Of a stretch of 6,215 nucleotides of DNA, positions 1 to 6,215 are shown one piece after another. Origin of the DNA: CAYLPT01 sp964385645 (GTDB lineage Bacteria; Armatimonadota; Hebobacteria; Hebobacterales; Hebobacteraceae); the NCBI GenBank assembly GCA_964385645.1, contig CAYLPT010000182.1, forward strand, positions 1-6,215. The letters are read 5' to 3'. How positions within the stretch are numbered: position 1 is the stretch's first letter; every line of letters starts with the position of its first letter. A model generated the notes under the pieces. It was not told where the DNA came from. It ran no database searches and saw only the letters and a program-made list of their open reading frames with translations. A program made the position numbers and the translations under genes.

Positions 1-1644
1 CTGCTGGCGATACTGGTGTTCACCGCCGGCTTCGACATGGTCTTCTACACCGGCTACACCGGCATGGACGACCTCCAGTACATCCGGGGAGCGCGCAGCC
101 TCGCGACCAGCGGTCGGCTGACCATGCTCACACTCGGCCAGACCCGCCTCATGATGACCGGCCTCGTGGCCGTGGTGATGAGGCTCACCAACTACAACCT
201 CTTCGTCGTCACCGCCGTCTTCGTGCTCTTCCACCTCGTGCTCGTCGCGCTCACCTTGTGGCTGGGACTTATGGTCCACGGCCCCCGCGCCGGACTCATC
301 GCCGCCGGGCTGGTGGGGGTCTGCCCGCTGGCCGTCGCGTGGGCGGCCACGGTCTTCCCCGACATCCCCGTCACGGCCTTCTCCATGCTCGCCGTCACAC
401 TGCTGTTCTCTGCCGGCCGGAGAGCCCGCGAGCACGGCAGACGGGCCTGGCGCTCCGCCCCCTACCTCCTCGCCGGCCTCGCTCTCGGCCTGGGCTACAT
501 GGTCAAAGAGACCGCCCTCTTCATGATCCCCTTCTGCCTGCTGCTGATCGGATGGAACCTTGCCAAGCTCCGCGACCGGCGAGCCCTGCTGGCCAGCGCG
601 GTCTTCCTGGGCGGCATGCTGCTGGTGCTGGTGGCGGAGTCGGCTGTTCTCTCTGCCTTAGCGCGCAAGCCCGTGTTCCGGCCTGTGGTCTCGGCTACCC
701 GCCAGACAGCGTCCCAAGTCAGGCTCAAGCTCGAGCGCCAAGGGATTGACCCGGTTGGTCGGCTGCGGCTGGCGGGCCGCCACTACGTGAACGACGAGCA
801 TCTGGGGCTGTTCCGGTGGGCGATGGTCGGGGCGGTGATGGTCTACCCGTTCCTGCGGCGGCGTTCCTGGCAGCTCTGGGCGATGGCCCTCTGGATGTTC
901 CTGTGCCTCATGTACGCCCCGACTCGGCTCACTTACTACCAGCCGCCATCGCTCCAGGCGAGGTACTTCATCTTCGCCATCCCGCCCGCGGCGATCCTAC
1001 TGGCCGCGGGCGTGGACTCCCTCGGGGCCCGCGCTTGGCCCTGGGCGAGCCGCCGACTCGCGGGCCGGCTGCTCTTCGTCGCGGTCGCCGCGGCGCTGGC
1101 CTGCGCGGCGGCGGGGCACTCGGCGCGCCGCGCGAACCGACTGGCCGCGCGCCAGTACGTCACCTTCGAGGCCGCCGGCACGCGGCAGGCGCTCGACTAC
1201 GCGCTGGCCAACTACGCGGAGCCGGTGGTGCTGTCGCGCTGGCTCAGCGCGCGCATGGCCCCGATGTTCTACGGGCCGACCTCGCGGCGGGTGGTGCTGA
1301 CAGGCGCGGAGACGTCGGAGGAGTTAGCCCAGCGGCTCCTCCAGGAGCATGGGCGGTTCCTGTATCTCGACAGCGACCGTGAGAAGTGGGAGGGCGGCCG
1401 GCGGCTGGCCCCTGACCCATCGCCGCTTGACGAGCTGCTGAGGGAGGCGCTCGCGCGTGATGGCGCGCTGCTGAACGTGGACACCAGGGGCCAGTTCTCA
1501 CAGTTCCGCACACGCCTCGACGCCGTGCGCTACATCCTGGGTGGCTCCTACGGAGAGGGGACTCGACGCGAGCCGGAGCGCGCGGTCTACGTTCGCGAGG
1601 TCACCGCCGCCCGGCCCCAGGCCGCGGTGGCGGAGGTGGAGTGA
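1..1644 (+). CDS. GT-C family (GT39/ArnT/PMT-like) membrane glycosyltransferase, 5' partial
   Basis: This is an integral-membrane glycosyltransferase of the GT-C fold. Known relatives move a sugar from a polyprenyl-phosphate donor to an acceptor on the outer face of the cytoplasmic membrane. The frame is open from base 1 and begins inside a hydrophobic segment, so the true start lies upstream; the GTG at base 16 would cut through the first membrane helix. Counting codon 1 at base 1, the first outer loop carries the acidic pair D23-D24, where GT-C enzymes keep a catalytic Asp. An FPD motif follows at 119-121, then K169-E170 in the 'vKET' context typical of GT39, and R321-Y322 before a late helix. 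About ten hydrophobic segments are visible between residues 65 and 375. A soluble C-terminal domain of roughly 170 residues follows, probably extracytoplasmic. Donor and acceptor cannot be read from the sequence. The family call is firm; the role in polysaccharide or lipid-linked glycan synthesis is inferred from the neighbours. Confidence 0.85.
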   Translation: MLAILVFTAGFDMVFYTGYTGMDDLQYIRGARSLATSGRLTMLTLGQTRLMMTGLVAVVMRLTNYNLFVVTAVFVLFHLVLVALTLWLGLMVHGPRAGLIAAGLVGVCPLAVAWAATVFPDIPVTAFSMLAVTLLFSAGRRAREHGRRAWRSAPYLLAGLALGLGYMVKETALFMIPFCLLLIGWNLAKLRDRRALLASAVFLGGMLLVLVAESAVLSALARKPVFRPVVSATRQTASQVRLKLERQGIDPVGRLRLAGRHYVNDEHLGLFRWAMVGAVMVYPFLRRRSWQLWAMALWMFLCLMYAPTRLTYYQPPSLQARYFIFAIPPAAILLAAGVDSLGARAWPWASRRLAGRLLFVAVAAALACAAAGHSARRANRLAARQYVTFEAAGTRQALDYALANYAEPVVLSRWLSARMAPMFYGPTSRRVVLTGAETSEELAQRLLQEHGRFLYLDSDREKWEGGRRLAPDPSPLDELLREALARDGALLNVDTRGQFSQFRTRLDAVRYILGGSYGEGTRREPERAVYVREVTAARPQAAVAEVE

Positions 1645-1684
1645 GGGGCGGCCGGGCGACGTCGCGCACCGGCCGCGTATGATG

Positions 1685-1693
1685 TGAGGAGGA
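1685..1693 (+). promoter_or_regulatory. Ribosome-binding site of the heparinase-type gene
   Basis: TGAGGAGGA is a near-perfect Shine-Dalgarno match ending 7 bases before the ATG at 1701. It fixes that start. It is the strongest ribosome-binding site in the window, which suggests good translation of the lyase. The rest of the 56-base gap (1645-1700) shows no convincing promoter or terminator. Confidence 0.8.
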
Positions 1694-1700
1694 CTGAACG

Positions 1701-3818
1701 ATGAGAAGGGTGGACCCGCGCAGGCTCGGCGCGATCGGCGGCGCCCTGGGGCTCGCCTGGCGGCTGGCCGCCGCCGTGGGTCTGCTGGCGGTCGCGCTCA
1801 GCGCGGCCCCGGCCGAGGTCGTCGTCACCCGGGACGACCTCGTGAGCGTGTTCGGAGAAAACGGAGCTGCATCAGCCGCGGTGTTGGCGGGGTATGAGGA
1901 GGCAGGACTGGGTGGGGCAATGGCCGCTTACCGAGAGTACCGACGGACGTCTGCACCGGCGCGCCTGTACTACATGTGGCCCGGGGGCCGAGGAAGCGCA
2001 CGAGCGGCCGACAGACTGATGTCTGAGGGCGCGGCCATAGGCAGCCATCCGGCGTTCAGCATCAAGCCGCCGGTGCCCTGGGATGCCAACCCCTATCGTG
2101 ACAGGTCCTGGCGGTATGGGCTGAACAGCCTCTCATGGCTGATGCCCGTCCTGGAGGCCTACCAACTGACAGGCGAGCAGCGGTATCTGGACTTCGCGCT
2201 CGCGGTTGTGCTCGACTGGCACCGCCAGAATGTCAGAGAAGGCCTCGCCAACCCCTTTGCGTGGTACGACATGGCCGTCGGACTCCGGGGTCCGGTGATA
2301 GCCTTCCTGGTGGACGCCGCCGCCCGTCGGGTCGCGGGAGGGGCGGAGCCGGGGCTCGCTAGCCGGGCTCCGGTCTCCCGGTGGGGGACTGCTCCTGCCT
2401 CGGAGGCGGTGTCGGACGAGGACCTGTGGCTGCTGCTCGAGACCGCGCTGCGCCACGGGCAGGAGCTGCGCGACCCGGCCAAGTACGCCGGCGACTACAA
2501 CCACGGCCTCTATCAGATGCTCGGGCTGCTGGCGTTGGCGCGGGCCCTGCCCGAGGTGCGCGATTTCCCGGAATACGGCGAGTACGCCGAGTCGGTTGCG
2601 GAGCGCGTGCTGTTGAGCAACTTCTCGGTAGAGGGTGTCCACCTCGAGCACTCGCCGATGTACCAGCTCGTCCTCGTGAGAACGCTCGAGGCCATTCTTG
2701 ATCAGGATCTGCTGCGCACGCCGAGGCTGCGGGAGATCCATCGGCGAGCACAGGATGCTCTTGCGTGGCAGGTGCAACCTTCGGGCTACTTGACCCGCTT
2801 CGGTGATACGGAGTACTTTGAGCTGGAACCGCGCCTGCTTCGGCCGGATCATCCCGATCGAACCGCCGCCCTGCTGTGGGTGCTCAGCAGAGGCGAGCAG
2901 GGCGCCCCGCCACAGGCTGCCTCTTGGGTGGCCAGGGAAGGCGGATTCGCCGCCTTCCGCGGCACCTGGACGCCCGAACGGGGTGAGTGGGAGAAAGTGT
3001 CCTACCTGGCCATGCAGGCAGGCCGCCACTCGCGAGCCCACAAGCAGGCGGATGACCTCACTATCGAGTGGTCAGAGCTGGGTCAACCGCTGCTGGTGGA
3101 CTCCGGGCTCTTCAGGTACTGGCCGCGCGACGAGCGCCGCCGCTACTGCATGAGCACTCGAGCCCACAACACGGTCGAGATAGACCAACGCGATTACGAC
3201 ATCCCGCGGAACATCGCGCCAGAGCCGCGGTCGGCCATACAGAGGTGGACTCAGGCAGGCGATGTACGCGTGCTCGAGGCTGAGATCACGCACTTCGACA
3301 CCGTGCGACACCGGCGCACCCTGCTCTTCTCGCCTGCTAAGTGGCTGATCGTACTCGATGAGCTGTCTTCCCCGAACGAGCATGAGTACACTCAGTGGTT
3401 CCACTTCCACCCGGATCTTGAGCTGGAGCAGAGGGGCGACGGGTTCGTCACCACGATCGGCGATACTGGTCGTATGCTCCACATGCGCCGCCTGGGCGCG
3501 CACGAGGGCGAGGCCCCCATCATGGTCAAGGGGCAGGAGGAGCCGCGACTTCAGGGGTGGACCTCCATCAAAACCGGCGAGTTCGTGCCCAACTGGGCAC
3601 TCGGCTTCGCAGCGCGGGGCAGTGGCGTTGCGCTCGTTGCCCTATTCGTGTTGACTTCGCCCGACGAGGTGCCTGAGGAGCACAGGCTCGATGTCCAGGA
3701 GAACTCCATCCGTGTCACGTGGACTCTGGGCGGAGAGCAGCGGCGCGTCCGCCTTACCCGCGGGGAAGGGTCATTGTGGGCTCAGGTGTGCGACCCCAGG
3801 GATGAGGATGAGCGCTAG
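1701..3818 (+). CDS. Secreted heparinase II/III-family polysaccharide lyase
   Basis: The protein (705 aa) is a probable polysaccharide lyase that cleaves uronic-acid-containing polymers by beta-elimination, or a trimming enzyme of that fold. An Arg-rich N-terminus and a hydrophobic stretch (about 10-35) ending AAPA form a Sec-type signal peptide, with likely cleavage after A38, so it acts outside the cytoplasm. Residues about 55-395 look like the alpha/alpha-toroid of alginate-lyase and heparinase enzymes: N267-H268 in a 'YNHGLYQ' motif and Y321 in 'HSPMY' match the catalytic Asn/His and Tyr. Residues about 405-700 are the heparinase II/III beta-sandwich: H443, H447, D451-D452, 'LLVDSG' at 464-469 and H489-N490 in the 'aHNTV' motif. 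Position 449 is Gln where relatives often have His (HKHADDL becomes HKQADDL). A Gly/Ala/Pro/Ser-rich stretch at about 211-236 looks like a linker insertion. The family is secure; the substrate is unknown. In EPS loci such enzymes process the polymer made by neighbouring genes, which is the likely role here. Confidence 0.9.
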   Translation: MRRVDPRRLGAIGGALGLAWRLAAAVGLLAVALSAAPAEVVVTRDDLVSVFGENGAASAAVLAGYEEAGLGGAMAAYREYRRTSAPARLYYMWPGGRGSARAADRLMSEGAAIGSHPAFSIKPPVPWDANPYRDRSWRYGLNSLSWLMPVLEAYQLTGEQRYLDFALAVVLDWHRQNVREGLANPFAWYDMAVGLRGPVIAFLVDAAARRVAGGAEPGLASRAPVSRWGTAPASEAVSDEDLWLLLETALRHGQELRDPAKYAGDYNHGLYQMLGLLALARALPEVRDFPEYGEYAESVAERVLLSNFSVEGVHLEHSPMYQLVLVRTLEAILDQDLLRTPRLREIHRRAQDALAWQVQPSGYLTRFGDTEYFELEPRLLRPDHPDRTAALLWVLSRGEQGAPPQAASWVAREGGFAAFRGTWTPERGEWEKVSYLAMQAGRHSRAHKQADDLTIEWSELGQPLLVDSGLFRYWPRDERRRYCMSTRAHNTVEIDQRDYDIPRNIAPEPRSAIQRWTQAGDVRVLEAEITHFDTVRHRRTLLFSPAKWLIVLDELSSPNEHEYTQWFHFHPDLELEQRGDGFVTTIGDTGRMLHMRRLGAHEGEAPIMVKGQEEPRLQGWTSIKTGEFVPNWALGFAARGSGVALVALFVLTSPDEVPEEHRLDVQENSIRVTWTLGGEQRRVRLTRGEGSLWAQVCDPRDEDER
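2344..2372 (+). repeat. Strong hairpin inside the lyase coding region
   Basis: A 7-base inverted repeat (CGGAGCC at 2344-2350, GGCTCCG at 2366-2372) encloses a second perfect 4-base stem (GGCT at 2353-2356, AGCC at 2361-2364) around a CGCT loop. It lies within the codons of the low-complexity linker, about residues 215-224, not in a conserved motif. It could be a small palindromic element inserted in frame, or just chance in GC-rich DNA. No second copy was seen in the window. Confidence 0.45.
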
Positions 3819-3854
3819 GGACCTCATGCTCGTGGCCGCCCGCCGGACGCACTA

Positions 3855-3860
3855 GAAGGG
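3855..3860 (+). promoter_or_regulatory. Ribosome-binding site of the first AsnB-like gene
   Basis: GAAGGG is a moderate Shine-Dalgarno sequence 9 bases before the ATG at 3870. No other ATG, GTG or TTG occurs in this frame between the preceding in-frame stop (TAG, 3816-3818) and 3870, so the start is well determined. This matters because it excludes an N-terminal Met-Cys. Confidence 0.6.
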
Positions 3861-3869
3861 CTAGCTGCT

Positions 3870-5588
3870 ATGGTGTACTATGTCGCAGGCTGCTCATGTC
3901 ATCCCCAGCTCGCGCAGGAGCGAGTGATAGCCGCGGAGAGCGCGTTGCGCGCTGATCTCGCGTGGCTTGCGCTACCGGTGGACTACACCGTGTGGCGCCA
4001 AGGCAGCTGCTTCTTCGTCGGAGCGCAGTGCCACGGGGACCCGCGCGCGGGCCTCATCACCCTTGCCCCGGACCGCCGCCGCGTTGTGGCATACACAGGA
4101 TACCTTATTGACCCCGACACCGCGTCAGCGGATGACCCCGGCGGAGTCTTCGCCCGCGTTGAGGTGTCGCCAACTCACATTACTTTTCGGAACTGCATCA
4201 GCCGGGCCGAGGTCGCCTATCTCTCCCGCACGCTGGACGGTTCCGTTCTGCTTGGCAACCGCGCGCGTGTGCTCGCTCAGATCGCGAGTGGTTGCCAGCC
4301 GCGGCTGAACGTGCCGGCGTTGCTTGGCCTCGTTACAGGCGGCTTCATCGTCGGCGAAGGTACACCCTATCAGGGTGTAACGGCGCTCCCGCCCGGAGCG
4401 CGGGCGATAATCAGCCCGCAGGGGCTGGCTGTTGAGTGCGAGGAGGTACGGGATATCCCACGCGGTCGGGACCTCAAGTCCCTCGCCCGCGATTGCCTTG
4501 ACGTGCTTTGCGATCATCTGCGCGTCATCCGCGGGCTAGAGGGATGTGTGTCGCTCGGTTTGACGGGGGGGAAGGACTCGCGTCTCATAGCTGCGTGTGC
4601 CGCGGCCGCCGGGCTGCGGCTCGCGACCCATACGAACGGTCAGACAGACGATCCTGAGTGCGTCATCGCGCGACGGGTCGCGAGGCACCTTGGCCTCCCG
4701 CACGAGGTACGGCCGCCGTCTGGCGCGTCCCGCGGAGTGGTGCCGCAGCTTGACCTGCTCGAGCGCCTGGAGTGGGGAGTGCGGCTGGCGGAGGGTATGC
4801 TGAACATCTACGAGACGTTCGCTCCGCCGAAGCCTGCCCTGTCGTACACGCTTGGTGGCCAGTCGGGAGAGATGATCCGGGGCGGCTTCGCGCGCAAGGG
4901 GCAGGTTGACGCAGATGCGGCCCAGATGGCCTCAAGGCTGAAGGCCTTCGCGCCACTGAGGAACCGTGCCCTGCTCGCGCAACAAGGGTGTGAGGTTCTG
5001 GAGTGCGAGTTCGGAACATGGTGGCAAACCAACGTCGGGTCTTTCGTCGATCCGGCCTCTCTGTACGACAAGTACTACCTAGACTATCGCGTCGGGCGGT
5101 GGCTGGCGCATGCCCGGCACGCCAACCAGGGAGTCACGGTCAGTATCGTGCCATTCCTTGACGACCGACTTCTCAGGCTCGCCTTCGGCATACCCCGAGA
5201 CCTCCGCGCCAGCGACAGGCTCATCTGCGAGGTGCTGCGGCAGGTTGCTCCCAAGCTCGTTCATATCCCGCTCTTAAACGACCGCTGGAACTTCGACCGC
5301 AAGCCTCCAAAGTGGGTCACCCCGTGGAGGCGCTTAGCCTGGCAACGCCGTACGCCCCTGAAGGCGCTCGCGCAGAGGCCGATCTCCATCACTTGGCGCA
5401 CGGGCTATGCCGGCTACCTGCGCCTGCCGATATCGGAGGTCATACTTGATGAGAAGGCAGCTCCCCTGTACGAGTTCATCAGGCGGGATGTGGTCGAGCA
5501 GTGGCTGGGCCAAGAAGGGCCTTCGCCGCCGCACCGCGTGAACTCCATGATGGGCCCTGCTACAGCCGCTTACCTCCTCGCAAAGTAA
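3870..5588 (+). CDS. Asparagine-synthase-like ATP-dependent ligase with degenerate glutaminase domain
   Basis: The protein (572 aa) has the two-domain layout of glutamine-dependent asparagine synthetase (AsnB; 554 aa in E. coli), but both domains diverge. Residues 1-190 correspond to the class II glutaminase domain. AsnB begins Met-Cys-Gly-Ile, with Cys-2 as the nucleophile; here the start is MVYYVAG, so Tyr takes that place, and the NGE motif is T76-G77-Y78. Glutamine hydrolysis is therefore unlikely. Residues about 200-490 form the synthetase domain: a PP-loop LTGGKDSR at 231-238 (usual form SGGxDS) that binds ATP pyrophosphate, GGQSGE at 329-334 where AsnB has the acidic GEGSDE-type loop, and PFLDDR at 428-433 matching the conserved PFLD motif. 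It probably adenylates a carboxylate and forms an amide with ammonia or another amine in the cytoplasm. Substrate is unknown. AsnB-like proteins of this kind occur in EPS loci. Third-position GC appears lower than in the genes either side, so separate acquisition is possible. Confidence 0.85.
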   Translation: MVYYVAGCSCHPQLAQERVIAAESALRADLAWLALPVDYTVWRQGSCFFVGAQCHGDPRAGLITLAPDRRRVVAYTGYLIDPDTASADDPGGVFARVEVSPTHITFRNCISRAEVAYLSRTLDGSVLLGNRARVLAQIASGCQPRLNVPALLGLVTGGFIVGEGTPYQGVTALPPGARAIISPQGLAVECEEVRDIPRGRDLKSLARDCLDVLCDHLRVIRGLEGCVSLGLTGGKDSRLIAACAAAAGLRLATHTNGQTDDPECVIARRVARHLGLPHEVRPPSGASRGVVPQLDLLERLEWGVRLAEGMLNIYETFAPPKPALSYTLGGQSGEMIRGGFARKGQVDADAAQMASRLKAFAPLRNRALLAQQGCEVLECEFGTWWQTNVGSFVDPASLYDKYYLDYRVGRWLAHARHANQGVTVSIVPFLDDRLLRLAFGIPRDLRASDRLICEVLRQVAPKLVHIPLLNDRWNFDRKPPKWVTPWRRLAWQRRTPLKALAQRPISITWRTGYAGYLRLPISEVILDEKAAPLYEFIRRDVVEQWLGQEGPSPPHRVNSMMGPATAAYLLAK

Positions 5589-5592
5589 GCGG

Positions 5593-5616
5593 GCGTGGCA
5601 TGCGGTACCACCACGC
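5593..5616 (+). other. Possible hairpin in the gap between the two AsnB-like genes
   Basis: GCGTGG (5593-5598) and CCACGC (5611-5616) are perfectly complementary around a 12-base loop that itself holds the palindrome GGTACC. It begins 4 bases after the TAA stop of the upstream gene. There is no T-run after it, so it is not a canonical intrinsic terminator. It may stabilise or process the mRNA, or have no function. The rest of the 98-base gap shows only the downstream ribosome-binding site. Confidence 0.35.
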
Positions 5617-5676
5617 GGCGCCCAGGGCTTGGGGGACAGGATGAGCAACTCCGCCCGCGCGCACCGCAGGGCCAAC

Positions 5677-5680
5677 GAGG
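5677..5680 (+). promoter_or_regulatory. Ribosome-binding site of the second AsnB-like gene
   Basis: GAGG lies 6 bases before the ATG at 5687. The same frame is closed by a TGA at 5642-5644, and the only other start codon in between is the GTG at 5684, directly before the ATG. Neither choice puts a Cys at position 2. Confidence 0.5.
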
Positions 5681-5686
5681 CAGGTG

Positions 5687-6215
5687 ATGGAGCATCTCTT
5701 CGGGGTGGTCGGGCTGTCCTGCGGACAGCGCGAAGATGTGCTGCGGCAGGCGGCGCGGCGGGCCGAGGAGAGGGGGCTGGCGAGCACGGAGACCCTCACC
5801 ATCGGCGCCGCGACGGTGGTGCACCTGTCCACCGAAGAGGGGCCGCCGTGCTCCCGCGTGTGCCGGAGCGGCGGCCGCGGCCTCGCGTGGGTGGGCCACG
5901 TGGTGGGCGAGGGGCTGGAGAACTGGCCCCCCGCGGCCTCCCTCCTCGCTCTGCTGCGGGACGATCCTGCGGCGGCGCTGTCGGCGCTGGACGGCCTCTA
6001 CGCCATGGCTTGGTGCACCGATGACGGGACGGTGGGGCTCGCCGCCGACCCCTTTGGCATGTGGCCGCTGTACCACGCCCAGGTCTCTGGCGGCACGCTG
6101 TTCTCCACCTCAGCCGACCTGCTGATCCATGCCTTCCCCGGGCAGGTAACGCTTGACCCCCAGGCCGCGGCGGAGCTGCTTCACTTCCAGTACTGCCTGG
6201 ACGAGAAGACGCTGG
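5687..6215 (+). CDS. Second asparagine-synthase-like protein, N-terminal glutaminase-type domain, 3' partial
   Basis: The frame is open from the ATG at 5687 to the window end (176 codons visible). It reads as the N-terminal class II glutamine-amidotransferase-like domain of an AsnB homologue. The best matches are LDGLYAMAW (101-109; AsnB has 'lnGmFAFA'), DPFGMWPLY (121-129; 'DrfGikPLY') and LFSTS (138-142; 'FASE'). The start, MEHLFGVVG, aligns with MCGIAG so that Phe-5 replaces the Cys nucleophile and is not N-terminal. V69-G70-H71 stands where the NGE motif of active enzymes is expected. The glutaminase is therefore probably inactive, as in the preceding gene, though the two proteins differ clearly and are not a recent duplication. 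The synthetase domain should follow downstream, outside the window. Probable role: ATP-dependent amide formation, possibly working with the upstream AsnB-like protein. The frame call rests on these motifs; overlapping open frames here are GC-driven shadows. Confidence 0.8.
   Translation, partial: MEHLFGVVGLSCGQREDVLRQAARRAEERGLASTETLTIGAATVVHLSTEEGPPCSRVCRSGGRGLAWVGHVVGEGLENWPPAASLLALLRDDPAAALSALDGLYAMAWCTDDGTVGLAADPFGMWPLYHAQVSGGTLFSTSADLLIHAFPGQVTLDPQAAAELLHFQYCLDEKTL

Noticed and set aside
16..18. GTG at 16 as start of the glycosyltransferase
   Set aside because: The hydrophobic first helix extends back to base 1 in frame and no ribosome-binding site is visible, so the gene starts upstream of the window.
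2133..3041. Long open frame (302 codons) on the minus strand inside the lyase gene
   Set aside because: It is antisense to a gene with clear family motifs, its translation shows no recognisable domain, and long antisense frames are expected in GC-rich coding DNA.
5589..5640. Intrinsic terminator after the first AsnB-like gene
   Set aside because: A hairpin is present but no T-run follows, and the next gene on the same strand starts 98 bases downstream.
5629..6024. Open frame on the plus strand overlapping the second AsnB-like gene, with a GGGGGACAGG stretch before the ATG at 5641
   Set aside because: Its Arg/Gly-rich translation has no family resemblance, while the frame starting at 5687 gives clear AsnB motifs through to the window end.
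3870..6215. Lasso-peptide cluster (AsnB-like macrocyclase)
   Set aside because: Lasso cyclases are AsnB homologues, but no precursor peptide, leader peptidase or transporter is visible, and the neighbours fit polysaccharide metabolism better.
1..6215. tRNA or rRNA genes, CRISPR repeats, insertion sequences or attachment sites
   Set aside because: No spaced direct repeats, terminal inverted repeats, transposase-like frames or RNA-gene signatures were seen; nearly all of the window is coding.

Overview
The window is dense, uniformly (+)-strand, GC-rich bacterial DNA. It holds four co-directional genes with short gaps of 56, 51 and 98 bases, and both ends cut through a gene. The strong G/C bias at third codon positions, clear Shine-Dalgarno sites and protein families suggest a free-living high-GC bacterium or a metagenomic contig of one. 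Nothing visible (no rRNA, tRNA or phylum-specific marker) allows the phylum to be named.

Layout: (1) bases 1-1644, the 3' part of a polytopic GT-C (GT39/ArnT-like) membrane glycosyltransferase, lacking its start. (2) Bases 1701-3818, a secreted heparinase II/III-type polysaccharide lyase with a Sec signal peptide. (3) Bases 3870-5588, a complete asparagine-synthase-like (AsnB superfamily) ATP-dependent amide ligase. (4) Bases 5687-6215, the 5' part of a second, different AsnB-like protein, running off the window. The intergenic gaps hold ribosome-binding sites and one possible hairpin. No promoter, intrinsic terminator, mobile element, CRISPR array or RNA gene was found, so the four genes probably form part of one operon.

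Together the genes resemble part of an extracellular polysaccharide (EPS/capsule) synthesis locus. The GT-C enzyme would transfer a sugar from a polyprenyl-phosphate donor at the outer face of the membrane. The exported lyase would trim or release a uronic-acid-containing polymer. The AsnB-like proteins could form an amide on a carboxylate, for example on a uronic acid. That last role is inference.

The most notable point is that both AsnB-like proteins lack the Cys-2 nucleophile of the glutaminase domain, at every possible start codon, and also lack the Asn-Gly-Glu motif that helps bind glutamine and stabilise the intermediate. They are therefore probably not glutamine-dependent asparagine synthetases. 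The complete one also has divergent ATP-site and second-loop motifs. A tandem pair of glutaminase-dead AsnB paralogues beside a secreted lyase is the best candidate here for an incompletely described polysaccharide-modification system.
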